Below are positions 1 through 8,442 of a DNA stretch of 64,000 bases, piece after piece. Below the pieces are notes generated by a model. That model ran no database searches, was not told the DNA's origin, and was given only the letters and a program-made list of their open reading frames with translations. The stretch is taken from assembly GCF_016055185.1 (NCBI RefSeq), contig NZ_JAECVR010000006.1:62001-126000 (forward strand). The letters are read 5' to 3'. Every line of letters begins with the position of its first letter. Within the stretch, counting starts at the first letter, position 1. Origin of the DNA: Paenactinomyces guangxiensis. GTDB taxonomy: Bacteria; Bacillota; Bacilli; Thermoactinomycetales; Thermoactinomycetaceae. A program made the position numbers and the translations under genes.

Positions 1-1488
1 ATGAATAGAAGCATTGGTCAGCAGATTATTAAAAGCCCGCTGGAACCACTGTTGATCGACCGGAAAATAAATGCTGTTTTCCTCCGAGTGAAAAGTGATA
101 TGCTGATCTTCCGCACTGGAGTTATTCGCCAGGTCGATCACGGAGCGGCGGACAATTTCAACCAGGTCTTCCTTTTTTCGCTGTAAAGGAAGGGCTTCAT
201 TTTTTAAGCGGAACGTCAGATTGAGATCTTCGATCAGGTGCTCCATGTAGAGAGCTTTATCCTGGATCACCTTTGCATACTGACGCACTTCATCCTGTTT
301 CCAGTCATATCCTTCTTCTGACAGCAAATCGGCATAGCCTTTGACCGAAGATAACGGAGTTTTTAAATCGTGAGAAACCCCGGCAATCCACTCTTCCCTG
401 GTCCTTTCCAAACGGCGCCTGTTTTCTTCATTTTCCTTCAGGGTATCTGTCAACTGTTGCAAAGAGGCAATCACCTCTTTGAAGGTACGATAGGGACGGC
501 GCAGTTTTCCGCTGGATGGATGGATACTTTTCGGCAACCCCTTTTTATTGACAGGTTCCCGGTAGACTCCCCGCGCCAAATGTTGCAGCCAGTTCATCAT
601 ATGCAAAACGGGACGGCTTATACGGTTTCCAAATAAAAAAGCCACAAACAGGAAGATCCCGATACTCCCGATAAACGATGAATAATAGAACAGCTGAAAC
701 CATTCTTTCGCTTTATTTATCTGATAATGGCTCGCCTCGGAGTAGGGGTAAATATCACTTTGCTTCTTCGCCCCTCCCAACACCCATGTGTAGGTTTTGC
801 CGTTTATGGTGTCATTGAGATAGTACATATTTGATCCGTATTGGTCGTGATACACAAAGAAACCCGGAGGATATACCCGCGGTTGTTTGTCGGGGCGGTG
901 ATGCGCAAAAATCTCCTTGCCCTGATCATCCAAAATTTGCACCCAGGATTTCATTTTTTCAATTTTCTTCAGCACCTGGGGAGCTACTGCCGCCCGTCCG
1001 TGGTGAATGGATGTATGCTTCTTCATCTCCAGCAGAGTAAGTTCATTTATATTCGGCAAAGCATAAATCCACGTATAGATGCGGTTATTTTTCTTCTGGT
1101 ACCAGGTATGGATGTCGTAACCTGACTGCTTCCGGTCATTTTGGTAATCCGCGAGGACACCCGGAGAATATCGCACCGGAAAATGGGAAGGCCGCCGATA
1201 TTGGTAAATTTCCCTGCCCTGGTCGTCAAGAACTTGCATCCACCCCCGCCTCTTTTTGATTTCCTGCAAGAGATCAGGCGGGGGGGTTACTTTTTCACCA
1301 TGAATGTCTGTTTTATCAGATAAATCTGCGATTAAATTTCTTGGACTCTCAAGCCGGTCTTCTTTTGGCGATTTAAGGGGAAAGTTAAATAAAACGAGAA
1401 TCCCTCCGACATATAAAAGAAAGCTCAATATAGTGGCAGAGAATAACCGCCATAAAAACTGCCACATAATCCGTCCGCTCAGCTTCAT
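1..1488 (-). CDS. Sensor histidine kinase with duplicated extracellular module (3' end beyond window)
   Basis: Membrane sensor kinase partnered with the response regulator just upstream. The start ATG lies in an ATGA overlap with the regulator's TGA, preceded by AGAGG. About 496 residues are visible. There is a membrane helix near residues 14-36, an extracellular part, a second helix near 267-288, then a HAMP-like stretch and the H-box GVSHDLKTPLS with phospho-accepting His about 373. The ATP-binding domain begins but runs off the window. The extracellular part holds two related units, about residues 83-140 and 182-235. Both open with W(M/V)Q(V/I)LDDQG(R/K)EI, share an RP...YPPG/YSPG segment, and close with YTW. 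The stimulus cannot be read from sequence. Family certain, ligand unknown. Confidence 0.9.
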   Translation of the reverse strand, partial: MKLSGRIMWQFLWRLFSATILSFLLYVGGILVLFNFPLKSPKEDRLESPRNLIADLSDKTDIHGEKVTPPPDLLQEIKKRRGWMQVLDDQGREIYQYRRPSHFPVRYSPGVLADYQNDRKQSGYDIHTWYQKKNNRIYTWIYALPNINELTLLEMKKHTSIHHGRAAVAPQVLKKIEKMKSWVQILDDQGKEIFAHHRPDKQPRVYPPGFFVYHDQYGSNMYYLNDTINGKTYTWVLGGAKKQSDIYPYSEASHYQINKAKEWFQLFYYSSFIGSIGIFLFVAFLFGNRISRPVLHMMNWLQHLARGVYREPVNKKGLPKSIHPSSGKLRRPYRTFKEVIASLQQLTDTLKENEENRRRLERTREEWIAGVSHDLKTPLSSVKGYADLLSEEGYDWKQDEVRQYAKVIQDKALYMEHLIEDLNLTFRLKNEALPLQRKKEDLVEIVRRSVIDLANNSSAEDQHITFHSEENSIYFPVDQQWFQRAFNNLLTNASIH

Positions 1489-2204
1489 CGCACCAAACCT
1501 CTTTGCGGAACAACCAGTTTATAACCAAGCCCGCGTACGGTGACCAGCCATTCGGGGTGGCTGGGGTCCCGTTCAATCTTCTCCCGCAATCTTCGCATAT
1601 GGACCATAACTGTATTCTCGTCACCCAAACTCTCTTCTCCCCACACCTGTTCATAGAGTTGCTTCTTGCTGAAGATCCGGTTGGGATGGGAACAAAGAAA
1701 GAGGAGAAGTTTAAATTCCATTGCCGGACAGGAAACTTCCTTCCCTTCGACAAACAGCTGTCCTGATTCTTCATGGATACAAAAACGGCCAAAATCATGG
1801 ATCTTAGGTCTTGCTTGAGAACTGGCCTGGACAAGCTGCAATCGGCGCAATTGAGCCTTGATCCGTGCCGCCAGTTCCAACGGATTAAACGGCTTGGTAA
1901 TATAATCATCCCCGCCCATACTAAAGCCGGTCAATTTATCCAAGTCGGTAGTTCGTGCAGTGAGAAACAGAATCGGAGCATTTGTCATCTGTCTCATCTC
2001 CCTGCACACGTCAAATCCTTCCCCATCAGGCAACATCACATCCAGTACAATTAAATGGGGCTGGTGTTGCCGGCATTGATGTATCGCTTCAGCTGCACTC
2101 ATCGCAGTAAAAATCTGCGTAAATCCTTCTTTCTTTAAAACAATGCGAATGAGGTTTAATATTTCCGTTTCATCATCGACGAGCAAAATGCGAATCTCCC
2201 TCAT
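1485..2204 (-). CDS. OmpR-family response regulator
   Basis: DNA-binding response regulator of 239 residues. The receiver domain (1-115) has the acidic pair D10/D11, phospho-acceptor D55 in LIVLDVML, T82 and K104 in YITKPF. The C-terminal half is a winged helix of the OmpR/PhoB type ending near TVRGLGYKL. It is the first gene of a two-gene operon and overlaps the kinase gene by four bases, so the two are probably translationally coupled. The start ATG follows GGAGG. The target genes are not evident in this window. Confidence 0.93.
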   Translation of the reverse strand: MREIRILLVDDETEILNLIRIVLKKEGFTQIFTAMSAAEAIHQCRQHQPHLIVLDVMLPDGEGFDVCREMRQMTNAPILFLTARTTDLDKLTGFSMGGDDYITKPFNPLELAARIKAQLRRLQLVQASSQARPKIHDFGRFCIHEESGQLFVEGKEVSCPAMEFKLLLFLCSHPNRIFSKKQLYEQVWGEESLGDENTVMVHMRRLREKIERDPSHPEWLVTVRGLGYKLVVPQRGLVR

Positions 2205-2307
2205 TCAGACCTCTCCTCCTTATCCAATTCTATCTTAGCAAAAGAAAAGAATAGTCAGGGAGAGAGGAGTAAAATTAAGGTATTGTTCAGGTTGAGATAA
2301 ATGGTAT

Positions 2308-2337
2308 AAAAAAACCGGAAGTTTATCGCTGCCGGTT
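2308..2337 (-). terminator. Rho-independent terminator after the first spo0M-like gene
   Basis: On the minus strand AACCGG (2332-2337) pairs with CCGGTT (2313-2318) around a 13-base loop and is followed by a run of T. It lies about 20 bases past the stop of the Spo0M-like gene. Confidence 0.7.
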
Positions 2338-2359
2338 CATTGGAAAAAAGAATGAGTGC

Positions 2360-3136
2360 TTACATTCCGTAAAGGCCTTCTGAATTGGAAATGATAAATT
2401 GACGAATCGTTTGCGCCGCTTTGTCCGGGGAGGCAAGATCTTCGGCATCAAAATAAAAACGACCTTTTTTCTCATCCAAATCAAGCTCATCCGCAATCTT
2501 GCCCAATATACCTGTCGTACGTTTATCTAATTCAAAGTATCCGCTGACGGAATTTTGTGTCAGGTGAGGTTGATACATAAAAACGATTTCGTCATACTGG
2601 CCGCGCAGCCAATTGGTGGGCCGGAACTGAATGATTTGGTACCCCTGATCTCTGCTTCCGCTATATCCTTCTCCCTGGTGAACAAATCCCAGGGCTTTAA
2701 ATCCTTGTAAAAAGTTGTTCTGTATACCTGTCGCATACACGTCAACAAAATCACGATCCTGCGCATCCAGTCCCTCTTTGATCTCCAGGTGGGTCTGGAA
2801 ATAGTAACGGGTATTAATAGATGAAACCGGTAAATGGCGGGGACAGATAAAGGAAAATGGATATTCTTTGATTTGATCAGGATAAACGGTAAATATCTCA
2901 GAAGTAACCGGGATTGTGGCGATATTTTCATTGATATTTACATGATGGTCACCTTTTTTATAACTGGAAGACAAACGAAATTCCACATTGAGCCCCTCGA
3001 TCAGTTGTTTCACATCTCCGCCTTTCAGTACAATTTTCCCTGTAACTTCTTCGCCCATAATCACGGAATCCCGATCTAAAATAAGGTCAATTTTAGCTGC
3101 ACCTACACCCAGAGAAGCAAAAAATTGTTTCAGCAT
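2360..3136 (-). CDS. spo0M: Spo0M-like sporulation-control protein (paralogue 1)
   Basis: Arrestin-like cytosolic protein of 258 residues, of the family of B. subtilis Spo0M, which affects entry into sporulation. The conserved opening MLKQFFASLGVGAAKIDL, the long run of beta strands and the acidic stretch DELDLDEKKGRFYFDAEDL near the C-terminus identify it. The start chosen is the ATG with AGGAAAGGA eight bases upstream. An in-frame ATG ten codons earlier has no ribosome binding site. A second member lies at 35937-36707. Transcribed alone, with a terminator behind it. Confidence 0.85.
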   Translation of the reverse strand: MLKQFFASLGVGAAKIDLILDRDSVIMGEEVTGKIVLKGGDVKQLIEGLNVEFRLSSSYKKGDHHVNINENIATIPVTSEIFTVYPDQIKEYPFSFICPRHLPVSSINTRYYFQTHLEIKEGLDAQDRDFVDVYATGIQNNFLQGFKALGFVHQGEGYSGSRDQGYQIIQFRPTNWLRGQYDEIVFMYQPHLTQNSVSGYFELDKRTTGILGKIADELDLDEKKGRFYFDAEDLASPDKAAQTIRQFIISNSEGLYGM

Positions 3137-3207
3137 GTCACCATTCCTTTCCTGTGGTAACTCCATAGTAGCACAAAATTTTCAAGAATAGAGACCGCAA
3201 CCTTTTC

Positions 3208-4038
3208 TTATATACAGAAGCTTGGAATTGAACTCCATCCTTTTTGTCCTGCGATCTGCAACAGGTGATAGGTACTGTAAACGCCTTCCCCGGACCGGTA
3301 GGCCCAATTATATCTTTTTATGACCTCAAGCAACACAAGGCGGGCAGTACTGAAGCTTTGATCGGCTTCACTGTAGCTGTCCCCCATTGCTTTCACGGAT
3401 TGTAAAAATTGCCGGCAATCGTCATAGATCGACCGATTCCAAAATTCAACGCTATAAACCCGGGACAAACCTGTTTCTTGCAGCAGCCGCTCCCAATGCC
3501 CGGCAGATCGCAACAACATGGTATGCTGTTGCGGTGTCATCCCCAGCTCAAGCTCTACCCTTTCAAATATAAGGCGCAATTCTTGAAAAGTATCCGGTCC
3601 ATAGGTGGTCGCAATGAACCATCCGCCCTTTTTCAGCCTTTGCACCCAGCGGGTCAATGTTCCCTCCGGGTTTTGCAGCCAGTGTAAGGTGGCATTAGAA
3701 ACGATTAAATCAAAAGAATCCTGTTTGCCGAGGTCGATCAACTCTGCATCTCCAACTAAAAAACGCACCCGTGAGCTGGGTTCCACCTTCTCACCCGCCA
3801 TTTCCGACATTTTTTCCGCTAAATCAACAGCGGTTACCGATGCCTGCGGGTAATGGTCGATCAGCAGTTGTGTCAAATAGCCGGTTCCACATCCAATCTC
3901 CAAAATATTCTCCGCCTGAAGCACTTTCTCTTTTAAAGTGCAAAGAATGCGGTGAGCCATTTTTTTATGTACAACAGCATGTTCATCATAAGTGATGACT
4001 GACCGGTTCATCTGTCGTGCCAACCGCTCTTTATCCAT
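3208..4038 (-). CDS. bioC: Malonyl-ACP O-methyltransferase BioC
   Basis: SAM-dependent methyltransferase (276 residues) that methylates malonyl-ACP so that fatty-acid synthesis can build the pimeloyl chain of biotin. Motif I ILEIGCGTGYLT and the acidic D of AVDLAEKM bind SAM. The segments NATLHWLQNPE and TTYGPDTFQELR are characteristic of BioC. bioB lies upstream on the same strand, but a terminator at 4291-4316 separates them, so bioC probably has its own promoter in the 4039-4290 gap, where I see no second BirA box. Confidence 0.88.
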   Translation of the reverse strand: MDKERLARQMNRSVITYDEHAVVHKKMAHRILCTLKEKVLQAENILEIGCGTGYLTQLLIDHYPQASVTAVDLAEKMSEMAGEKVEPSSRVRFLVGDAELIDLGKQDSFDLIVSNATLHWLQNPEGTLTRWVQRLKKGGWFIATTYGPDTFQELRLIFERVELELGMTPQQHTMLLRSAGHWERLLQETGLSRVYSVEFWNRSIYDDCRQFLQSVKAMGDSYSEADQSFSTARLVLLEVIKRYNWAYRSGEGVYSTYHLLQIAGQKGWSSIPSFCI

Positions 4039-4386
4039 CTTCCTGACACCCCTCTCATTATGAAAAATAGTTTAATATGAAAGTGGAAAATCTATCGTAA
4101 TATTACGGAAAATTCCGTCTTTTATAGTCGGTCTAGACATCATTGAATGTTCAATTACTTTTTCGCCAACCCGGTTACAAACTCCTGCTTAAACATTCTC
4201 AAATATAAAACATTCACAACTTGACCTGTTACAGGCCGGCGGATGAACGATTTTATACATTTGCCTTCCCCTGGTGACACACACTTTCACAAAAAAATGG
4301 GGAAATGAATTCCCCACCTGAGTTACGGCATATTTTGTTATCTTCTTACTGCGATGACTGCATCACTCGAGAGTCAGAAAAGACGT
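4039..4386. other. Gap between bioB and bioC
   Basis: 348 bases without a coding region. It holds the bioB terminator (4291-4316) and, near 4101-4116, a short inverted repeat with half-sites ACGGAA and TTCCGT that could be an operator. No RNA gene or further open frame is supported. Confidence 0.5.
4291..4316 (-). terminator. Terminator after bioB
   Basis: On the minus strand TGGGGAA and TTCCCCA form a 7-bp stem with a 5-base loop, followed by seven T. This would end the bioB transcript before bioC. Confidence 0.85.
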
Positions 4387-5394
4387 TTAATATGCACATT
4401 CTTCAATCTCAAATCCCAAATCCTTGATCATCTGATGATCTGTAAAGACTTCCTGTCCTTCAGTCGTCAGATAATCACCTACAAAGACAGCGTTGGCGGG
4501 GTATAAGGAGAGCGGTTGCAAATGGCGCAAGTTTACCTCTCTTCCTCCTGAGACACGAATTTCCTTACCGGGGCAAATGAAGCGGAAAAGTGCCAGCACT
4601 TTTAAACAGTAGCGCGGATTAAGATCTTTCATATTTTCCAGGGGTGTCCCCGGGATCGGGTTTAGAAAGTTGACCGGAATCGAATCGGCGTCCAGTTCAC
4701 GCAGCTCATAGGCGATCTGTATCACTTGTTCATCAGATTCACCCATGCCGACAATACAGCCTGAACAGGGGGACATTCCCGCAGCTTTAGCAGCTTTTAC
4801 CGTTTGTACCCGATGATTATAAGTATGTGTAGTTGTTATGTTGTGAAAGTGGTCGGCACTGGTATTTAAATTGTGGTTATAGCGATCCACACCGGCTTCT
4901 TTCAGCCGTTTCGCCTGATCCTCCTTTAAGATCCCCAAACAGGCACACACTTTCATTTTCATCTCATGTTTAATCTCTTTCACTGCTGCAATCACTTCTT
5001 CCAGTTCCCGCTCCGTCGGTCCCCGTCCACTGGCAACAATGCAATATGTACCCACTTTCCTGGAAAGTGCTTCCCTCGCTCCTTCGACAAGCACATCTTT
5101 TTTCAGAAATGTATATTTTTCAATCGGTGCACCAGAGACGATCGATTGAGAGCAGTATCCGCAGTCTTCAGGGCAATTACCGCTCTTCGCGTTCATGATC
5201 ATGTTCAGCTTCACTTTTTTTCCGAAATAATGGCGGCGGACACGGAAAGCGGCATGAAGGAGCGGAAGCAGTTCAGCATCATCCGCCCGCAGAACAGACA
5301 AGCCTTCTTCCACTGTTAAACAATCACCCGCTAAAGCCTTATCTGCATATTGTTCCCAATGTGACACTCTGCCGACAGCCATTTGTGCACTCAT
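4387..5394 (-). CDS. bioB: Biotin synthase BioB
   Basis: Radical-SAM enzyme (335 residues) that inserts sulfur into dethiobiotin, the last step of biotin synthesis. The CxxxCxxC cluster motif is C74-C78-C81 in NCPEDCGYC. The CSGCIVGMGE and NFLNPIPGTPL segments and the SGGREVNLR motif near the C-terminus are typical of BioB. Start: the ATG giving MSAQMAVG, seven bases after GGAGGG. An ATG eleven codons earlier lacks a ribosome binding site. A 12-bp inverted repeat at 5476-5515 is probably the BirA operator. No bioA, bioD or bioF gene is in the window. Confidence 0.95.
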   Translation of the reverse strand: MSAQMAVGRVSHWEQYADKALAGDCLTVEEGLSVLRADDAELLPLLHAAFRVRRHYFGKKVKLNMIMNAKSGNCPEDCGYCSQSIVSGAPIEKYTFLKKDVLVEGAREALSRKVGTYCIVASGRGPTERELEEVIAAVKEIKHEMKMKVCACLGILKEDQAKRLKEAGVDRYNHNLNTSADHFHNITTTHTYNHRVQTVKAAKAAGMSPCSGCIVGMGESDEQVIQIAYELRELDADSIPVNFLNPIPGTPLENMKDLNPRYCLKVLALFRFICPGKEIRVSGGREVNLRHLQPLSLYPANAVFVGDYLTTEGQEVFTDHQMIKDLGFEIEECAY

Positions 5395-5475
5395 TCCCAA
5401 CCCTCCATTTGGAATCGAACAGGACAAACTCCTGGCCCTCGTTTATACTTGCAGTTCTGCTGCCTTTACACTTCA

Positions 5476-5515
5476 TTAAATGTAAACCATATATTAAAAT
5501 TAAGTTTACATTTAA
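5476..5515 (-). promoter_or_regulatory. BirA (biotin repressor) operator upstream of bioB
   Basis: Perfect inverted repeat with arms TTAAATGTAAAC (5476-5487) and GTTTACATTTAA (5504-5515) and 16 bases between. Arm composition and spacing match the BirA operators of Firmicutes, and the site lies about 80 bases before the bioB start. Expected effect: repression of bioB when biotin is plentiful. Confidence 0.8.
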
Positions 5516-5590
5516 AGTAGAGTATAGCATGAGTAAAAACATAAAAAAAGAGACCGCCACAGGTCTTATATCATGAAAAGGCAAACAAAT

Positions 5591-5630
5591 CAGAGCCATT
5601 TCCCCCCCTGCCGCCGGTGAAAAAATGGCT
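5591..5630 (-). terminator. Hairpin after the acidic hypothetical gene
   Basis: GAGCCATTT and AAATGGCTC form a 9-bp inverted repeat a short way past the stop of the gene ending at 5662. The T-tract is poor, so termination is only likely. Confidence 0.45.
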
Positions 5631-5661
5631 CCGTGACAACTCATGTCTTCCGCCAGTGCAA

Positions 5662-6594
5662 TTAACGATGATATTGCATAATGACCCGATGCACTTCACG
5701 TGATGTTTGCACCGAATCTACCAGCTCATTGTCCACATAGATATCAAGCATAAGAGGGGCGTCTCCTTCTTTGCGTCCGACCACTTCGATCACAACATTG
5801 CTGTTGTCATAAATGCCCCATTTCCAATCATGTTCAAAAAAGTCAAACGGGTAGACTTCCCAGCCCCCGACCGGTTTGTTGTTCTCCATTTTTATGTAAG
5901 GGGAATCCTGCTCTCCGACTGCTTCAAAATATCCTTTGTTAACCTGGACCCAACCTTTTTCTGCTTTTTCCCAGAGCTTTTGATAATACTTGCCTTCAAT
6001 CACTTCAAAACCATACAACTCTTCTTCAGTAAAAAAGTCAGAGGGAAAACAGCGATATTTACCAGTTTGCGGGTCTTTAATCAGTTTTGCCGGTTCGCCC
6101 TCAGCAAGTCCTTTTCTGCGAATTTTGTCCAATTCCGCTTGCCGGCAGGCTTCCTCCAAGGCTTTAAGTACAAATTCATTTCTTTTCATTTTTCTTTCTC
6201 TGACAGATTCCTCCAGGCGCTGTGACAGTTCGGGCGGGAGAGCCGTGACCAGGTATTTTTCCGGATTCAGGCGCCAGCGCTCCAGCCAGGCATCCTCTTC
6301 CCAGTTCTCTTCCAATTCCAGGCTCACAGGAAGTGGTGTATTTTCCCATTTACTATTGTTGTTAAACGGGTCCGTATCAAAGCTTTCTTCATTAAATTTA
6401 TCAAGTACATTGCTGTTCAAGCGGCCGGTCGTCACCGTCTTTTCCTGAAAAAATTCAACTTCTTGATCGGCCAATTCCTCCCACTGGTCTGTTTCCAAAT
6501 CATCTTCAATGGTGGTATACTCAGCTTCCAACTCTGAGGTACGGTGAAACTCCAACTCATCCGTGCTGTTAAAACTGTTTTTTGTGCTCACCAA
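5662..6594 (-). CDS. Acidic hypothetical protein with a ribbon-helix-helix-like segment
   Basis: Protein of 310 residues that I do not recognise. Residues 1-105 are very acidic and probably disordered. Around 115-155, LPPELSQRLEESVRERKMKR followed by NEFVLKALEEA looks like a ribbon-helix-helix DNA-binding fold: a short strand, then two amphipathic helices with basic residues. The C-terminal third is rich in aromatic residues and strands (WKWGIYDNSNVVIEVVGRK). There is no signal peptide or membrane segment. It is a single gene. It could be a DNA-binding or spore-associated protein, but neither is shown. Confidence 0.6.
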   Translation of the reverse strand: MVSTKNSFNSTDELEFHRTSELEAEYTTIEDDLETDQWEELADQEVEFFQEKTVTTGRLNSNVLDKFNEESFDTDPFNNNSKWENTPLPVSLELEENWEEDAWLERWRLNPEKYLVTALPPELSQRLEESVRERKMKRNEFVLKALEEACRQAELDKIRRKGLAEGEPAKLIKDPQTGKYRCFPSDFFTEEELYGFEVIEGKYYQKLWEKAEKGWVQVNKGYFEAVGEQDSPYIKMENNKPVGGWEVYPFDFFEHDWKWGIYDNSNVVIEVVGRKEGDAPLMLDIYVDNELVDSVQTSREVHRVIMQYHR

Positions 6595-6670
6595 CTATAC
6601 ACCCTTTCTGCTTTTTATTATTTTCAATCACTATCAAAGCAAATCAATCGTCTTCGTTGATGCGAAAGGC

Positions 6671-6711
6671 CTAAAATTGCTAAAGAATCGGGAATCAGGA
6701 TTCTTTAGCAA
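6671..6711 (-). terminator. Terminator after the M32 carboxypeptidase
   Basis: A perfect 13-bp stem, TTGCTAAAGAATC with GATTCTTTAGCAA, and a 9-base loop, followed on the minus strand by a short T run. It lies 18 bases past the stop codon. Confidence 0.8.
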
Positions 6712-6728
6712 CCATTATCTTATTTTCA

Positions 6729-8237
6729 TTATTTGCCTGGGTACAGTTCACCATATTTGCTGCGCAGGTAGTTCATATATGGTTCAATTGTCAGGGAAGA
6801 GCCGGTTGCTCTCTCGATAATTTCTTCAGCGGTAAACTTGCTGCCGTGGCGGTAAATGTTATCTTTCAGCCATTCATGCAAGGTTCCAAACTCTCCTTGA
6901 GTAATCTGAACGGGAATTTCCGGACAGGCTTTTAAAGCCGCTTCGTAAAACTGACAGCTTAAAATATTGCCAAGTGTATAGCCCTGGAACATACCTCCTA
7001 TGTAATCCATGTACCAATGAATATCCTGTAAAACCCCGTTTTTATCATCCGGGGAAGCAATGCCGATATCAGACTGGTAACGGCTGCGCCACGCTTCCGG
7101 AAGGTCTTTAACCGCCAGCTTACCTTCCAGCATGGCCAGTTCCAAATCAAAGCGGATGATCACATGCAAGTTGTAAGTCAGTTCATCTGCATCGGTACGG
7201 ATGAGAGAGCGCTCCACACGGTTAATTGCGCGGTAAAATTGATCCAGCGTCACATTGCCTAACTGTGAGGGGAACACCTCCTGCAATTGCGGATAAAAAT
7301 AGGTCCAGAAACCGTAGCTTCTTCCGACGATATTTTCCCACAAACGAGATTGGCTTTCGTGAACGCCGGCAGATGTTCCATCATGGAGAGGAGTTCCTTC
7401 CAGATGGGAGTCGATCCCCAATTCATACAGGGCATGTCCCGTTTCATGTATGCTGCTGAACAGCGCCTCTCCCAGTTGATTTTCATTGATGCGGGTGGTA
7501 ATGCGCACATCACCGTGGGCAAATTTGGTCATAAATGGATGGGGAGCCATGTCCTGACGCCCTCGTTCAAAATCAAAACCTAACTTTTTAATGACTTTCA
7601 GCCCAAATTCAATTTGTTTCTCTTTGGGGAAATGCTGCAGCAGGCAGGAATTGTCTGTCGGCGGATATGAAGTTACTTCTTCGACCAGCGGCACCAACTG
7701 GCGGCGAAGCTCAACAAACAGCTTTTTCAAAGCAGAAGCTTTCATCCCGTAATCTGCCCGGTCAATCAGCGGATCAGCAATATGTTCATAGCCATTAAAA
7801 TAACTGGCATACTGGCGGCTGTATTCCAGCGTTTTTTCCAGATACGGCTCTACTTTGGCAAAGTTATCCTCTTCACGCGCTTCCACCCATGCCTGGTAAG
7901 TTTGCGCCACATGATTATAAAAAGCCGCAATAAAGTCAGGCGGAACACGAACAGCATTTACATACTGGCGGCGCACTACGCGCAAGAAACCGGCTTCATC
8001 CGAGTCATAGGGAATATTCTTCTCATAGCCGGAGAGATCTTCCAGCAACTGTCCTACAGCCGGATCCGTCAATTTTTCATGGGCAATGTGCCCGAGCGTT
8101 GACATTTGTCTGCCCCTGGCCTCTGTTCCGGCCGGCGGCATGTAAGTATTCTGGTCCCAGCTCAATACCGACAGTGCGGAGTGAATATCATAAATCTCAC
8201 GGTAGCGGGTCTTTAATTCTTGCATTTTTTTCTCCAT
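6729..8237 (-). CDS. M32 family metallocarboxypeptidase (Taq carboxypeptidase type)
   Basis: Cytosolic zinc carboxypeptidase of 502 residues, the usual length for the family, which removes C-terminal residues from peptides. The zinc motif is HETGH (His264, Glu265, His268) in SSIHETGHALYELG, followed by the family's HESQSRLWEN motif. No signal peptide. The start ATG follows GGAGG by nine bases. It stands alone between a terminator and a divergent regulator gene, so a peptide-recycling role is an inference from the family. Confidence 0.93.
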   Translation of the reverse strand: MEKKMQELKTRYREIYDIHSALSVLSWDQNTYMPPAGTEARGRQMSTLGHIAHEKLTDPAVGQLLEDLSGYEKNIPYDSDEAGFLRVVRRQYVNAVRVPPDFIAAFYNHVAQTYQAWVEAREEDNFAKVEPYLEKTLEYSRQYASYFNGYEHIADPLIDRADYGMKASALKKLFVELRRQLVPLVEEVTSYPPTDNSCLLQHFPKEKQIEFGLKVIKKLGFDFERGRQDMAPHPFMTKFAHGDVRITTRINENQLGEALFSSIHETGHALYELGIDSHLEGTPLHDGTSAGVHESQSRLWENIVGRSYGFWTYFYPQLQEVFPSQLGNVTLDQFYRAINRVERSLIRTDADELTYNLHVIIRFDLELAMLEGKLAVKDLPEAWRSRYQSDIGIASPDDKNGVLQDIHWYMDYIGGMFQGYTLGNILSCQFYEAALKACPEIPVQITQGEFGTLHEWLKDNIYRHGSKFTAEEIIERATGSSLTIEPYMNYLRSKYGELYPGK

Positions 8238-8374
8238 ATATTGCTGCCTCCCATGAAAGAAAAATACGTCTTAAAAATACACAGAAACATCCTGCATGGG
8301 TACAATTCTGCACCCGCCCCCTTCTTCCCTCTTCGGGTTTAGAAATAAAACAATTTCAATACCTAACATTAACA

Positions 8375-8404
8375 TTCACATAAACTGTGCAAAGTGTGTA
8401 TGAT
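8375..8404 (+). promoter_or_regulatory. SigA-type promoter of the LevR-like gene
   Basis: TTCACA (8375-8380) and TATGAT (8399-8404) with an 18-base spacer, each one base off consensus, about 40 bases before the start codon. Confidence 0.55.
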
Positions 8405-8442
8405 AGAAAGAGAGAAACCGGAGTAGTTTGGAGAATGATCCC

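Noticed and set aside
4101-4116. Terminator upstream of bioC
   Set aside because: ACGGAA and TTCCGT are separated by only two bases, too tight for an RNA hairpin loop. An operator is more likely.
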